NCBI RefSeq assembly: GCF_024158745.1 | Contig: NZ_JAMZAW010000036.1 | Span: 1 to 64,000 of the forward strand | DNA from: Paenibacillus tyrphae | GTDB lineage: Bacteria; Bacillota; Bacilli; Paenibacillales; NBRC-103111 | Reading direction: 5' to 3' | DNA: 64,000 bases | Part shown: piece by piece, positions 42,575-50,078 of the stretch | Position numbering within the stretch: position 1 is the stretch's first letter | How the letters are laid out: each line of letters begins with the position of its first letter | The notes under the pieces: model-generated | Database searches by the model: none | Told to the model about the DNA's origin: nothing | The model's input: only the letters and a program-made list of their open reading frames with translations | Translations under genes and position numbers: made by a program

Positions 42575-44671
42575 GTGGCACAATCGACATTGACCTGGCA
42601 GACGGCAGCTCCGGGAATATGGCGGCTGAAGGCGGGAAGGCCTTCGACGCTATCTCCCGCTTCAGTCATGAACCGGACTCCCAAGACGGCAGCTCTGCAA
42701 TCGATGGGCGAAGCCGAATTCCCGTTCGATGCGGCGGATGTGAAAATAGAGCGGGTCGGCGGCCGTATCGTCGTGGCGCTGCCGCTCGGAAGCGAGGAGT
42801 CGCTGTATGGACTAGGCCTGCAGCTTCTGAAGCTGAATCACCGCGGCCGGACGCGTTATTTGCGGGTCAACAGCGACCCGAAGCAGGATACGGGAGAGAC
42901 CCATGCGCCCGTTCCGTTCTATGTGTCCAGCAGAGGCTATGGGGTATATGCCGATACTTCGCGTATCGTGACCCTGTGCTGCGGCTCGTCGGTCCGGTCG
43001 GACAGCGGTCTGTCCGGGAACGCAAAGGATCGCAACCGCGACCCATCGTGGAAAGCGACGCCGGTGAGCGACCGGGTGGAAATTACGGTGGCGGACGAGG
43101 GGCTGGACATTTATGTTTTCGCCGGACCGACGCCGCTTGACGCCGTTCGCCGCTACAACTTGTATTTTGGCGGTGGCTCGCTTCCCCCGCGCTGGGGGCT
43201 TGGTTTCTGGCACCGGGTGCCCAAAAGCTACTCGGCCGACGAGGTGCGCGCGGAAGCTGCGGCGTTCCGGGAACGGGACATTCCGTGCGATGTCATCGGA
43301 CTGGAGCCGGGCTGGCACACCCGCAGCTACCCGGTGACGTACGAGTGGAACCGGGAGCTGTTTCCCGATCCGGAACAATTTGTCCGGGACCTGGAAAAGG
43401 ACGGCTTCAAAGTCAACCTGTGGGAACATCCCTACGTGTCGCCGGATGCGGCCATTTACGAGGCGCTTCGGCCGTTTTCCGGCTCCCACACGGTTTGGCA
43501 CGGGCTGGCGCCGGACTATACGCTGCCCGAGGCGCAAGCGATTTATATGGAACAGCACGAACGCGAGCACGTGATGATCGGCGTATCCGGCTATAAGCTG
43601 GACGAATGCGACGGCAGCGAGCTGACCCGCAACTCGTGGATGTTCCCTGCGCATGCAAGCTTTCCTTCAGGCTGTGACGGCGAGCAGCTGCGGCAGCTGT
43701 ACGGCTTGCTGCTTCAGAAAATGACCGACGATCTGTACCGCTCCCATAACCGCCGGACGTACGGCTTGGTTCGCGCTTCCGCAGGCGCCGCTTCGTCGCT
43801 TCCTTACGTGCTTTATTCCGATCTGTACGATCACCGCGACTATGTCCGCGCGTTGTGCAATTCGGGCTTCAGCGGCTTGCTCTGGACGCCCGAGGTGCGA
43901 AAAGCGCGGAGCAGCGAAGACTGGGTCCGCCGGATGCAGACCGTGTGCTTCTCGCCGCTTGCCATGCTGAATGCATGGGCAGACGGGACGAAGCCGTGGT
44001 CGTTCCCCGAGGTCGAGCCCATCGTTACCCGCTACATTCGCTTGCGCATGCAGTTGCTGCCTTACCTGTATTCGGCCTTCGCCAACTATTGGGCGGAAGG
44101 CGTGCCCCCGGTGCGGGCCATGGCTCTGGAAGCCGGCGTGACGGTGCGCGCGCAGGCCGGCAGCGGCCGCTTCGACTCGGATGAATTCGCTTACGGCGGC
44201 GCAGCCGATAAAGAATGGGACGACCAGTTCATGTTCGGCGATTCGCTGCTCGTTGCCCCGCTGTTTGAAGGAGAAACGGAGCGGATCGTTTATTTGCCGC
44301 AAGGTCTATGGTACGACTTCGATACGGGGGAACGCTTCGAAGGCGGCCGTACGATCCGCGTCCAGCCAGGGCTTGAGAAGATTCCGGTGTTTGTAAAGGA
44401 CGGTGCGGTTATTCCAATGATGGCCGTCATGGACCATGCGCCGCGCGCCGGAGTGAAGGTCGATCTCGAGCTGCATCATTACGGCACGAGCCCGGGCAAG
44501 TTCCAACTGTTTGACGACGACGGCGAGACATTTGCCTACGAGAGCGGCGAGTACCGCTGGCGCACGGCCGAAGTTGCCGTGGATGCCGACGGCCGGAAAA
44601 GCGGCTCCGTTAGCCGCACGGAAGCCGGTTGGTCCTCCGCGTACGGCGAATTCGTGTGGGTATTTCATTAA
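42575..44671 (+). CDS. GH31-family glycosidase
   Basis: The 698-residue enzyme has an N-terminal beta domain (LPLGSEESLYGLGLQLLKLNHRGRT), a catalytic barrel and a C-terminal beta domain (FQLFDDDGETFAYESGEYRW). The GH31 nucleophile region is VSGYKLDECDG, the general acid likely lies near LVRASAGAASS, and PRWGLGFWHRV is also typical. It cleaves alpha-glucosides, alpha-xylosides or sulfoquinovosides. Start GTG 42575 follows AAGGGGAG; ATG 42542 lacks a site. No signal peptide, so substrates are imported, though no transporter lies in this cluster. Confidence 0.88.
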   Translation: MAQSTLTWQTAAPGIWRLKAGRPSTLSPASVMNRTPKTAALQSMGEAEFPFDAADVKIERVGGRIVVALPLGSEESLYGLGLQLLKLNHRGRTRYLRVNSDPKQDTGETHAPVPFYVSSRGYGVYADTSRIVTLCCGSSVRSDSGLSGNAKDRNRDPSWKATPVSDRVEITVADEGLDIYVFAGPTPLDAVRRYNLYFGGGSLPPRWGLGFWHRVPKSYSADEVRAEAAAFRERDIPCDVIGLEPGWHTRSYPVTYEWNRELFPDPEQFVRDLEKDGFKVNLWEHPYVSPDAAIYEALRPFSGSHTVWHGLAPDYTLPEAQAIYMEQHEREHVMIGVSGYKLDECDGSELTRNSWMFPAHASFPSGCDGEQLRQLYGLLLQKMTDDLYRSHNRRTYGLVRASAGAASSLPYVLYSDLYDHRDYVRALCNSGFSGLLWTPEVRKARSSEDWVRRMQTVCFSPLAMLNAWADGTKPWSFPEVEPIVTRYIRLRMQLLPYLYSAFANYWAEGVPPVRAMALEAGVTVRAQAGSGRFDSDEFAYGGAADKEWDDQFMFGDSLLVAPLFEGETERIVYLPQGLWYDFDTGERFEGGRTIRVQPGLEKIPVFVKDGAVIPMMAVMDHAPRAGVKVDLELHHYGTSPGKFQLFDDDGETFAYESGEYRWRTAEVAVDADGRKSGSVSRTEAGWSSAYGEFVWVFH

Positions 44672-44675
44672 TGCA

Positions 44676-44696
44676 AAAAGACGCCAAAGGGCGCCT
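44676..44696 (+). terminator. Possible terminator after GH31
   Basis: AAGACGCC and GGCGCCTT pair with one mismatch around a short loop; no strong T-tract follows. It adjoins the left arm of repeat copy C. Confidence 0.4.
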
Positions 44697-44699
44697 TGA

Positions 44700-44912
44700 G
44701 CTTGTTGAGAAAGTGGTCAGATGGAAACAATAGAGGTTACGATGGGGTAGGGTATCCACTTCCGACCGCTGTTGTCCTCGGGAAATTTTGATTGGAAGCC
44801 GCTTATCAGCGGACATTTCCCGAAGACAAAGGCGGCCGCTATCGCTTCTCCAGTGGATACCCTACCTCCGTATGTATCTCTATTTTTGTAAAAGCCATCT
44901 TTTTCAACAAGC
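44700..44912. repeat. Palindromic intergenic repeat, copy C
   Basis: Outer arms GCTTGTTGAGAAAG (44700-44713) and CTTTTTCAACAAGC (44899-44912) complement in 13 of 14 positions. The core runs TAGAG (44731) to CTCTA (44882). Compared with copy A the arms read GGTAGGGTATCCAC and GTGGATACCCTACC: both substitutions occur in each arm, so pairing is preserved. The middle keeps TTGTC/GACAA, GGGAAAT/ATTTCCC and CCGCT/AGCGG. It fills the gap between convergent GH31 and HxlR genes. Confidence 0.87.
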
Positions 44913-44949
44913 ATGCAAAAAGGCGCCAATCGGCGCCTTTTTTGCATGC
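44911..44949. terminator. Bidirectional terminator next to repeat C
   Basis: GCATGCAAAAAGGCGCC and GGCGCCTTTTTTGCATGC form a nearly perfect stem over a short loop. It ends the HxlR gene on the minus strand and also backs up the GH31 terminator. Confidence 0.9.
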
Positions 44950-44951
44950 TT

Positions 44952-45296
44952 TTATTTCGTAAGCGGATCGGCCGCAGGTTCCTCATCGAGCTCTATCCAA
45001 GAACTCGTCCATTTCTCCATTTCCAGGAAGACAGGGGCCAGAGCGTGGCCTTTGTCCGTGAGAGAATACTCAATGCGAACGGGAGTTTCCGGATACACGT
45101 CCCGCTTCACAATCCCCTCGTGTTCCAAATCTTTTAATCGCTCCGATAACAATCTTCCGCTAATCTGAAGGGCGGTCTCGATGGTGCAGAACCGCTGAGG
45201 GCCCTTAAGCAGCTGATGGATAATAAGCCCGGCCCATCGCTTGCTGACGATCCGCATGCCTTTTTCGAATCTGGGGCACACTGAAGACTGATTCAT
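44952..45296 (-). CDS. HxlR-family (YodB/CatR-like) regulator
   Basis: The 114-residue winged-helix protein has the conserved N-terminal cysteine in VCPRFE (Cys7), the redox sensor of YodB, CatR and HypR. The recognition part reads TALQISGRLLSERLKDLEHEGIVKRDVYPETPVRIEYSLT. These repressors respond to quinones, diamide or hypochlorite by thiol oxidation. It diverges from a dioxygenase-DoxX operon whose promoter overlaps a palindrome of the kind this family binds. The arrangement parallels B. subtilis CatR and catDE. Confidence 0.9.
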   Translation of the reverse strand: MNQSSVCPRFEKGMRIVSKRWAGLIIHQLLKGPQRFCTIETALQISGRLLSERLKDLEHEGIVKRDVYPETPVRIEYSLTDKGHALAPVFLEMEKWTSSWIELDEEPAADPLTK

Positions 45297-45374
45297 ATCC
45301 CGTCACCTCGCTATAGTTCTATTATACCGCACGATTAACAAAAATAATATAGTTGCAAACAAAAAATTAGTTAC

Positions 45375-45418
45375 TTGACATAGATAAATTATCATTGTAT
45401 ACTTACTTACATAAAGTA
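45375..45418 (+). promoter_or_regulatory. Promoter and HxlR-type operator of the dioxygenase operon
   Basis: TTGACA (45375-45380), 17 bases, TATACT (45398-45403) is a near-consensus promoter. Immediately after the -10 stands the palindrome TACTTACATAAAGTA (45404-45418), similar to known YodB/CatR sites. A half-site GTTACTT overlaps the -35. Confidence 0.8.
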
Positions 45419-45440
45419 ACCTTATTACTTAGGGGGTAGC

Positions 45441-46205
45441 ATGATGATTCCAGCTTTATTTTTAGCGCACGGCTCTCCAATGCTTGCGATCGAGCAGACG
45501 CCTTACACCGATTTTTTGGCGAAATTGGGCGAGCAGTACGAACCCCGGGCGATTGTCATCTTTACGGCGCATTGGGAAAGCGAGACGTTGACGATTTCAT
45601 CGACGGACGATGTCTACGATACGATCTACGATTTCGGCGGATTTCCGGATGAGCTATACCAGGTCAAGTATCCGGCCAGAGGGTCCAAAGCGATCGCGGC
45701 GATGCTGGAGCAAAAGCTGACGGCAAACGGTATCGAAGTCCGCACCGATTCAATCAGGGGGCTCGATCATGGCTCCTGGACGCTGCTCCATCGCATGTAT
45801 CCGAAGGCGGACATTCCGGTAGTTCAAGTATCGGTGAACCCTTATCTTGCCCCTGATCAGCAATACCGGATCGGCGAGGCGATTCGCGGGCTCGGACAGG
45901 AAGGCATCTTGGTGATCGGCAGCGGGGTAACTGTGCACAATCTTCGAATGCTGAACTGGGGCCAGAAGACGCCGGAGCCGTGGGCGGTCGCCTTCGACGA
46001 CTGGCTGCTGGAGAAACTGCAGTCCGGCGATTTGAACGCGTTGTTCCATTATGCGGAGCAAGCCCCGCATGCCCGTCAGGCCGTGCCGAGAGCGGAGCAT
46101 TTCGTGCCGCTGTTCATCGCGATGGGAAGCGGGGAAGGGCAAGCTCAGGTGATCCATCGGAGCTACGATTTGGGCACGCTCAGCTATATGTGTTTGCAAT
46201 TTTAA
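45441..46205 (+). CDS. Extradiol ring-cleavage dioxygenase (DODA / class III LigB type)
   Basis: The 254-residue protein matches the DODA-type class III extradiol dioxygenases. Motifs are LFLAHGSPMLAIE near the N-terminus, FTAHWESETLTISS near residue 45, RGLDHGSWTLLHRMYP near 107 and GSGVTVHNLRM near 155. Histidines in these loops bind the catalytic metal. The enzyme opens catechol rings with oxygen. Under an HxlR quinone sensor it would remove catechols or hydroquinones. Two adjacent ATG codons are possible; the first at 45441 is used. DoxX follows after 33 bases. Confidence 0.88.
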   Translation: MMIPALFLAHGSPMLAIEQTPYTDFLAKLGEQYEPRAIVIFTAHWESETLTISSTDDVYDTIYDFGGFPDELYQVKYPARGSKAIAAMLEQKLTANGIEVRTDSIRGLDHGSWTLLHRMYPKADIPVVQVSVNPYLAPDQQYRIGEAIRGLGQEGILVIGSGVTVHNLRMLNWGQKTPEPWAVAFDDWLLEKLQSGDLNALFHYAEQAPHARQAVPRAEHFVPLFIAMGSGEGQAQVIHRSYDLGTLSYMCLQF

Positions 46206-46238
46206 CAATAACTATTAGGAAATAAGGAGAGGAAACTT

Positions 46239-46658
46239 TTGAATAAGAAATACGAAGTTAGTCTGTTGTTAATCCGTTTGGTGCTAGGCATTTCTTTTTT
46301 GGTTCATGGAGTGGTCAAATTTCAGAGCGGGATCGGCAATATCGCCGGTTGGTTCGAAAGCATCGGTCTTCCGGGCTTTGCAGCCTATGCTGTAGGGATT
46401 ATCGAGGTGGTCGGAGGAATCGCCCTGATCCTGGGCCTTGGCACACGGATCGTTTCCACTTTGTTCGCATTGCTTATGATCGGCGCCATCGTGAAGGCGA
46501 AATGGGCCGGCGGATTTTTGGGAAGTCCGCAGATGGCCGGGTACGAATTGGATTTGGCGTTCTTCGTCATGGCGCTGGCTTTGGCCATAGCCGGTAACTC
46601 GCTGCTGTCGCTAGGCAGCTTGTTGTCCCCAGGCAAATCGAAACGCGCCGATACGTAA
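46239..46658 (+). CDS. DoxX-family membrane protein
   Basis: The 139-residue protein has four predicted helices and the DoxX signature FLVHGVVKFQSGIGNIAGWFESIGLP near residue 20. Members such as CatD (YfiD) accompany dioxygenases and act in quinone or thiol redox protection at the membrane. TTG 46239 follows AAGGAGAGG. It is the second gene of the HxlR-controlled operon. Confidence 0.88.
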   Translation: MNKKYEVSLLLIRLVLGISFLVHGVVKFQSGIGNIAGWFESIGLPGFAAYAVGIIEVVGGIALILGLGTRIVSTLFALLMIGAIVKAKWAGGFLGSPQMAGYELDLAFFVMALALAIAGNSLLSLGSLLSPGKSKRADT

Positions 46659-46669
46659 ATAACAGATAC

Positions 46670-46723
46670 GCAAAGAAGCAGGTCTGCAGATCTGCTTCTT
46701 TTGCATGCTCGAAAGATCTGCAG
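46670..46723 (+). terminator. Terminator with an overlapping alternative hairpin
   Basis: GCAAAGAAGCAG (46670-46681) pairs with CTGCTTCTTTTGC (46692-46704). A perfect 10-bp alternative, CTGCAGATCT (46684-46693) with AGATCTGCAG (46714-46723), shares bases with it, so the two structures exclude each other. It may simply be two stacked terminators after DoxX. Confidence 0.65.
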
Positions 46724-46841
46724 TCTTTTCGACATCTTTAGGATATTCGAGTTATTTCGACAAAAAGATGTAGACGGTATATAGGCCACGTAGGTATAAT
46801 ATAGAAAAGAAAAGGATCAAATTGGAAAGAAGGTAAAGACT

Positions 46842-49274
46842 ATGCAGCAAATGATCGGCACCTATGACTGGTTTTTGGTCTTTCTTTCCTATGTGATCTC
46901 GGTCCTGGCTTCCTATACCGCACTGGATATGGGTGGCAGAATCAATGCGGCACGTGGACGTACCAGGTTAATATGGCTTTGCGGCGGGGCGCTGGCGATG
47001 GGGCTTGGGATTTGGTCGATGCATTTTGTAGGAATGCTCGCTTACCGGATGCCGATGGAGGTCCATTATGACGTCGCCCTTGTTCTGCTTTCGATGGTAT
47101 TTGCCGTTATCGCCTCGTATATTGCCTTGGCTGCGGTTGGGGGCAGACATTTCGGATGGCGCAATTGGACCGTCGGCGGCCTGTTCATGGCCTTCGGCAT
47201 CATAGGCATGCACTATACGGGAATGACGGCGATGAAGATGAACGCGGTCATTCAGTACCGCCCGCTGGTCTTGAGCCTATCCGTTATCATCGCAGTGATC
47301 GCGTCCATGGCCGCGATGTGGCTGACCTTTTATTTTCGCGATGACATCGGCAGATCCCGCATTTACCGTAAAATCGGCAGCGGCTTTGTGATGGGAGCGG
47401 CGATTTCGGGCATGCATTACACGGGGATGGGGGCAGCCCGCTTCATCAGTCTGGATCATATGAATTGGATGAGCAACGAGCTGAGCGTGGAAACGTCGTT
47501 GATTGCTTATGTAATCGGCATGATGACGCTGTTGCTGCTGGGGATTGCGCTTGTGTCGTCGTTCGTGGACAAGAGGCTTGCGTACCACGCGGCCAAGCTT
47601 CACGAAAGCGAGCAGCATTTTCAATCGCTGTTTGATTACAATACGGATGCGGTATTTTCCATCGATCTGGAAGGGCGATTCATCGCCGCGAATCCCGCGG
47701 TCGAAGCGATAACGGGCTATTCGACGGAGGAGACCGTAGGACGCAGCTTAAGCCGCATCTCGGAGCTTTGGGATACCGATGAGCTGAACTGGAGGTTTGC
47801 GGAATCCGTAAAGGGCATCCCCCAGAAGTTCGAAATGACCATCAAGCATAAGCAGGGTAAAGCTATAGATCTGAGCGTCACCTGCGTTCCCATTGTCGTG
47901 AACCGGGAGGTCACCGGACTGTTCGGGATATGTCAAGACATCACGGAAAAGAAACAAGCGGAGCGCCGGATCAACGACCTTGCTTACCGGGACGATCTGA
48001 CAGGGATGCCGAACCGCCGTTATTTGCTGGAAACGTTGAATGGACTGGCGGAGGCGGAAGAAGCAATCGGAAGGGCGCTTCTGGTCATCGATATCGACCG
48101 CTTCAAGCTGATCAACGATTCCATCGGGCAAAAGCAGGGGGACAAGCTGCTGCGGCAGCTGTCGGACCGTCTGCACCACGCCGTCGGCGAAGATAAGGTT
48201 ATCGCGCGAATCGGAAGCGACGAGTTTGCCGTGCTGCTGTACGAGATTGCGGGAGGAGAGAGCGAAGCGGCCGCCGAAGCGCTGCAGCTGCACGAAAATC
48301 TCCAGCGCCCCTTTACGCTGGGTGCGCACAAAGTGCATCTCAGCCTCACGATCGGCTACGCGGTGCAGACTGTCGCCGCTAACGGGGAAATGCTGCTCAA
48401 GCATGCCGATTCGGCGCTGTTTTATTCGAAGAAGCAAGGGCGGAACCGGATACAGGCTTATTCCTCGGAAATGGACGAGGCGTCCGAACAGAAGCTGGCG
48501 CTTGAGAACGGCTTGCGGCTTGCGCTGGAGCGGGATGAGTTCGAGGTGCACTATCAGCCGCAGGTGAATATGCAGGGGCAGGTGATCGGAGCCGAGGCGC
48601 TCGTGCGCTGGCGGCATCCTGAGCAAGGCCTCGTATCGCCGGGGTTATTCATCCCGGTCGCCGAGGAAAGCGGGCTGATTCATCTGATCGGCGAGCGGGT
48701 GCTGCGCTTGGCCTGCCGGCAAAACAAATTGTGGCAGGAAGCCGGATTCCCGCCGATGCCCGTTTCCGTCAACCTGTCGAACAAGCAGTTCGAGCAGCCG
48801 CATTTGATCGAAACGATCCGGGAAGCGCTGCACGAATCGGGGCTGGAGCCGAAATATCTCGATTTGGAAATTACGGAAAGCATGATGGCCGCAGATGCGA
48901 ACAATGCGGAAACGACGCTGCGCCGGTTGAAGCAAATCGGCGTGCAAGTCAGCATGGACGATTTCGGCACGGGCTACAGCTCGCTCAGCTATTTGAACCG
49001 ATTCCCGATTGACAAGCTGAAAATCGATCAATCATTCGTACGCGATATTGCCCACGGGTCCAGCGGGGCGTCAATTGTCGCTACGATTGTAGCCATGTCG
49101 CACCATCTCGGCCTGCAGGTCATCGCGGAAGGCGTGGAGACACAGGAGCAGATCGACTTTCTGCGCGACAAAAAATGCGATCTGGTGCAGGGCTACTATT
49201 ACAGCAAGCCGCTGCCGCCGGATGAGTTTGAACGATACTTGCAAAACATGGCCCGTTCGGCTGAGCCTGCATGA
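46842..49274 (+). CDS. MHYT-PAS-GGDEF-EAL cyclic-di-GMP signalling protein (YkoW-like)
   Basis: The 810-residue membrane sensor begins with an MHYT domain of seven helices (MHFVGML, MHYTGMT and MHYTGMG repeats, thought to bind metal or gas). A PAS domain spans about 255-370 (HFQSLFDYNTDAVFSID), a GGDEF domain about 380-540 and an EAL domain about 550-800. The GGDEF signature reads GSDEF, with the second Gly replaced, so cyclase activity is doubtful. EAL residues are intact (AEALVRW, LEITES, DDFGTGYSSL, EGVET), predicting c-di-GMP hydrolysis. The architecture equals B. subtilis YkoW/DgcW. A c-di-GMP riboswitch lies just downstream. Confidence 0.92.
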   Translation: MQQMIGTYDWFLVFLSYVISVLASYTALDMGGRINAARGRTRLIWLCGGALAMGLGIWSMHFVGMLAYRMPMEVHYDVALVLLSMVFAVIASYIALAAVGGRHFGWRNWTVGGLFMAFGIIGMHYTGMTAMKMNAVIQYRPLVLSLSVIIAVIASMAAMWLTFYFRDDIGRSRIYRKIGSGFVMGAAISGMHYTGMGAARFISLDHMNWMSNELSVETSLIAYVIGMMTLLLLGIALVSSFVDKRLAYHAAKLHESEQHFQSLFDYNTDAVFSIDLEGRFIAANPAVEAITGYSTEETVGRSLSRISELWDTDELNWRFAESVKGIPQKFEMTIKHKQGKAIDLSVTCVPIVVNREVTGLFGICQDITEKKQAERRINDLAYRDDLTGMPNRRYLLETLNGLAEAEEAIGRALLVIDIDRFKLINDSIGQKQGDKLLRQLSDRLHHAVGEDKVIARIGSDEFAVLLYEIAGGESEAAAEALQLHENLQRPFTLGAHKVHLSLTIGYAVQTVAANGEMLLKHADSALFYSKKQGRNRIQAYSSEMDEASEQKLALENGLRLALERDEFEVHYQPQVNMQGQVIGAEALVRWRHPEQGLVSPGLFIPVAEESGLIHLIGERVLRLACRQNKLWQEAGFPPMPVSVNLSNKQFEQPHLIETIREALHESGLEPKYLDLEITESMMAADANNAETTLRRLKQIGVQVSMDDFGTGYSSLSYLNRFPIDKLKIDQSFVRDIAHGSSGASIVATIVAMSHHLGLQVIAEGVETQEQIDFLRDKKCDLVQGYYYSKPLPPDEFERYLQNMARSAEPA

Positions 49275-49349
49275 GCCAAAGCATAAGGCCTCTCGAACGT
49301 AACTCTTCAATGGCGGGGATGTTGCGAAGAGGTCTTCTCGGCGTTATAC

Positions 49350-49378
49350 TTGTATTTTTTCTACCAGATGCTTATAAT
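49350..49378 (+). promoter_or_regulatory. Promoter of the riboswitch-cheY transcript
   Basis: TTGTAT (49350-49355), 17 bases, TATAAT (49373-49378). The start near 49385 gives a leader that contains the aptamer directly. Confidence 0.72.
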
Positions 49379-49396
49379 ACAATTTACAATCGTTTT

Positions 49397-49489
49397 TTGT
49401 CACAGACATGGCAAACTTGGCGAAAGTCAAGGACGCAAAGCTATAGGGACTAAGGTGTAACACGATGTCAGCCAGCTGCCGAAGGACAA
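49397..49489 (+). ncRNA. Cyclic-di-GMP-I (GEMM) riboswitch aptamer
   Basis: The conserved GEMM core is plain: GGCAAAC (49410-49416), a stem capped by a GAAA tetraloop (GGCGAAAGTC), then GGACGCAAAGC (49431-49441), GGGACTAAG with the tetraloop-receptor strand, and a second arm ending CAGCTGCCG. The closing P1 helix is TTGTC (49397-49401) with GACAA (49485-49489). It should bind c-di-GMP at the junction of P1, P2 and P3. It controls the CheY-like gene at 49580 and follows a c-di-GMP enzyme gene. Confidence 0.93.
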
Positions 49490-49506
49490 GAGGAAATAGT
49501 CGAACA

Positions 49507-49546
49507 CGGCCTCCCTTTTGGCGCTTGGGGCGGTCTTATTTTTTTA
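49507..49546 (+). terminator. Riboswitch expression-platform terminator
   Basis: GGCCTCCC (49508-49515) pairs imperfectly with GGGGCGGTC (49527-49534) and is followed by TTATTTTTTT. Eighteen bases separate it from P1 of the aptamer. Ligand binding probably alters whether this hairpin forms; the sign (on or off) cannot be decided from the sequence. Confidence 0.75.
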
Positions 49547-49579
49547 TGTATAAAAACAACGGGTTGGGGGCAGTTCGGC

Positions 49580-49942
49580 GTGAAAAAAATCTTGATCGTG
49601 GACGATTCGCTATTCATGCGGATGATACTGAGAAACGTAATTCAGGAATTGGGTTACGAAACGGTAGCCGAGGCGAGCAATGGACTGGAAGCGCTGACAT
49701 TATACTCTGAACTGAAGCCGGATCTTGTTACCCTTGATATCACGATGCCCGAAATGGATGGGATCACGGCACTGGAAGAGATCAAGAATATGGACCCCGA
49801 CGCCAAAGTCATCATGGTGTCGGCTATGGGCCAGCAGGCGCTGTTGATTCGGGCGGTTTCGATGGGAGCAAGTGACTTTATCGTCAAGCCGTTCAGCAAG
49901 GACCGGGTCCGGGAGGCTTTGAAAAAGGCGTTTGCGAGCTAG
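49580..49942 (+). CDS. CheY-like single-domain response regulator
   Basis: The 120-residue receiver domain has the acidic pair in ILIVDDSLFMR, the phospho-acceptor Asp in LVTLDITMPEMDG near residue 53, the Ser/Thr switch in VIMVSAMGQ and the lysine in FIVKPFSKD. No output domain is present, so it acts by protein contact, as CheY does on the flagellar switch. Start is GTG 49580, with a weak GGGGG site. Control by a c-di-GMP riboswitch links it to motility-sessility decisions. No kinase gene is near. Confidence 0.9.
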   Translation: MKKILIVDDSLFMRMILRNVIQELGYETVAEASNGLEALTLYSELKPDLVTLDITMPEMDGITALEEIKNMDPDAKVIMVSAMGQQALLIRAVSMGASDFIVKPFSKDRVREALKKAFAS

Positions 49943-49969
49943 GATTGACGATGTATAGGTGCAGCCGCG

Positions 49970-50003
49970 AAAGGAGCCGGCAGGAACGGTGCCTTTCTTT
50001 TTT
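49970..50003 (+). terminator. Rho-independent terminator after cheY-like gene
   Basis: AAAGGAGCCG pairs with CGGTGCCTTT (8 of 10) around GCAGGAA, followed by CTTTTTT. Confidence 0.78.
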
Positions 50004-50078
50004 GAGTTTCGCGTCTTCTCTTTGGTACAATAGAATTCGTGAAAGCTACTATTCGAATGAAAAGAAGGAGCTGGTCGT

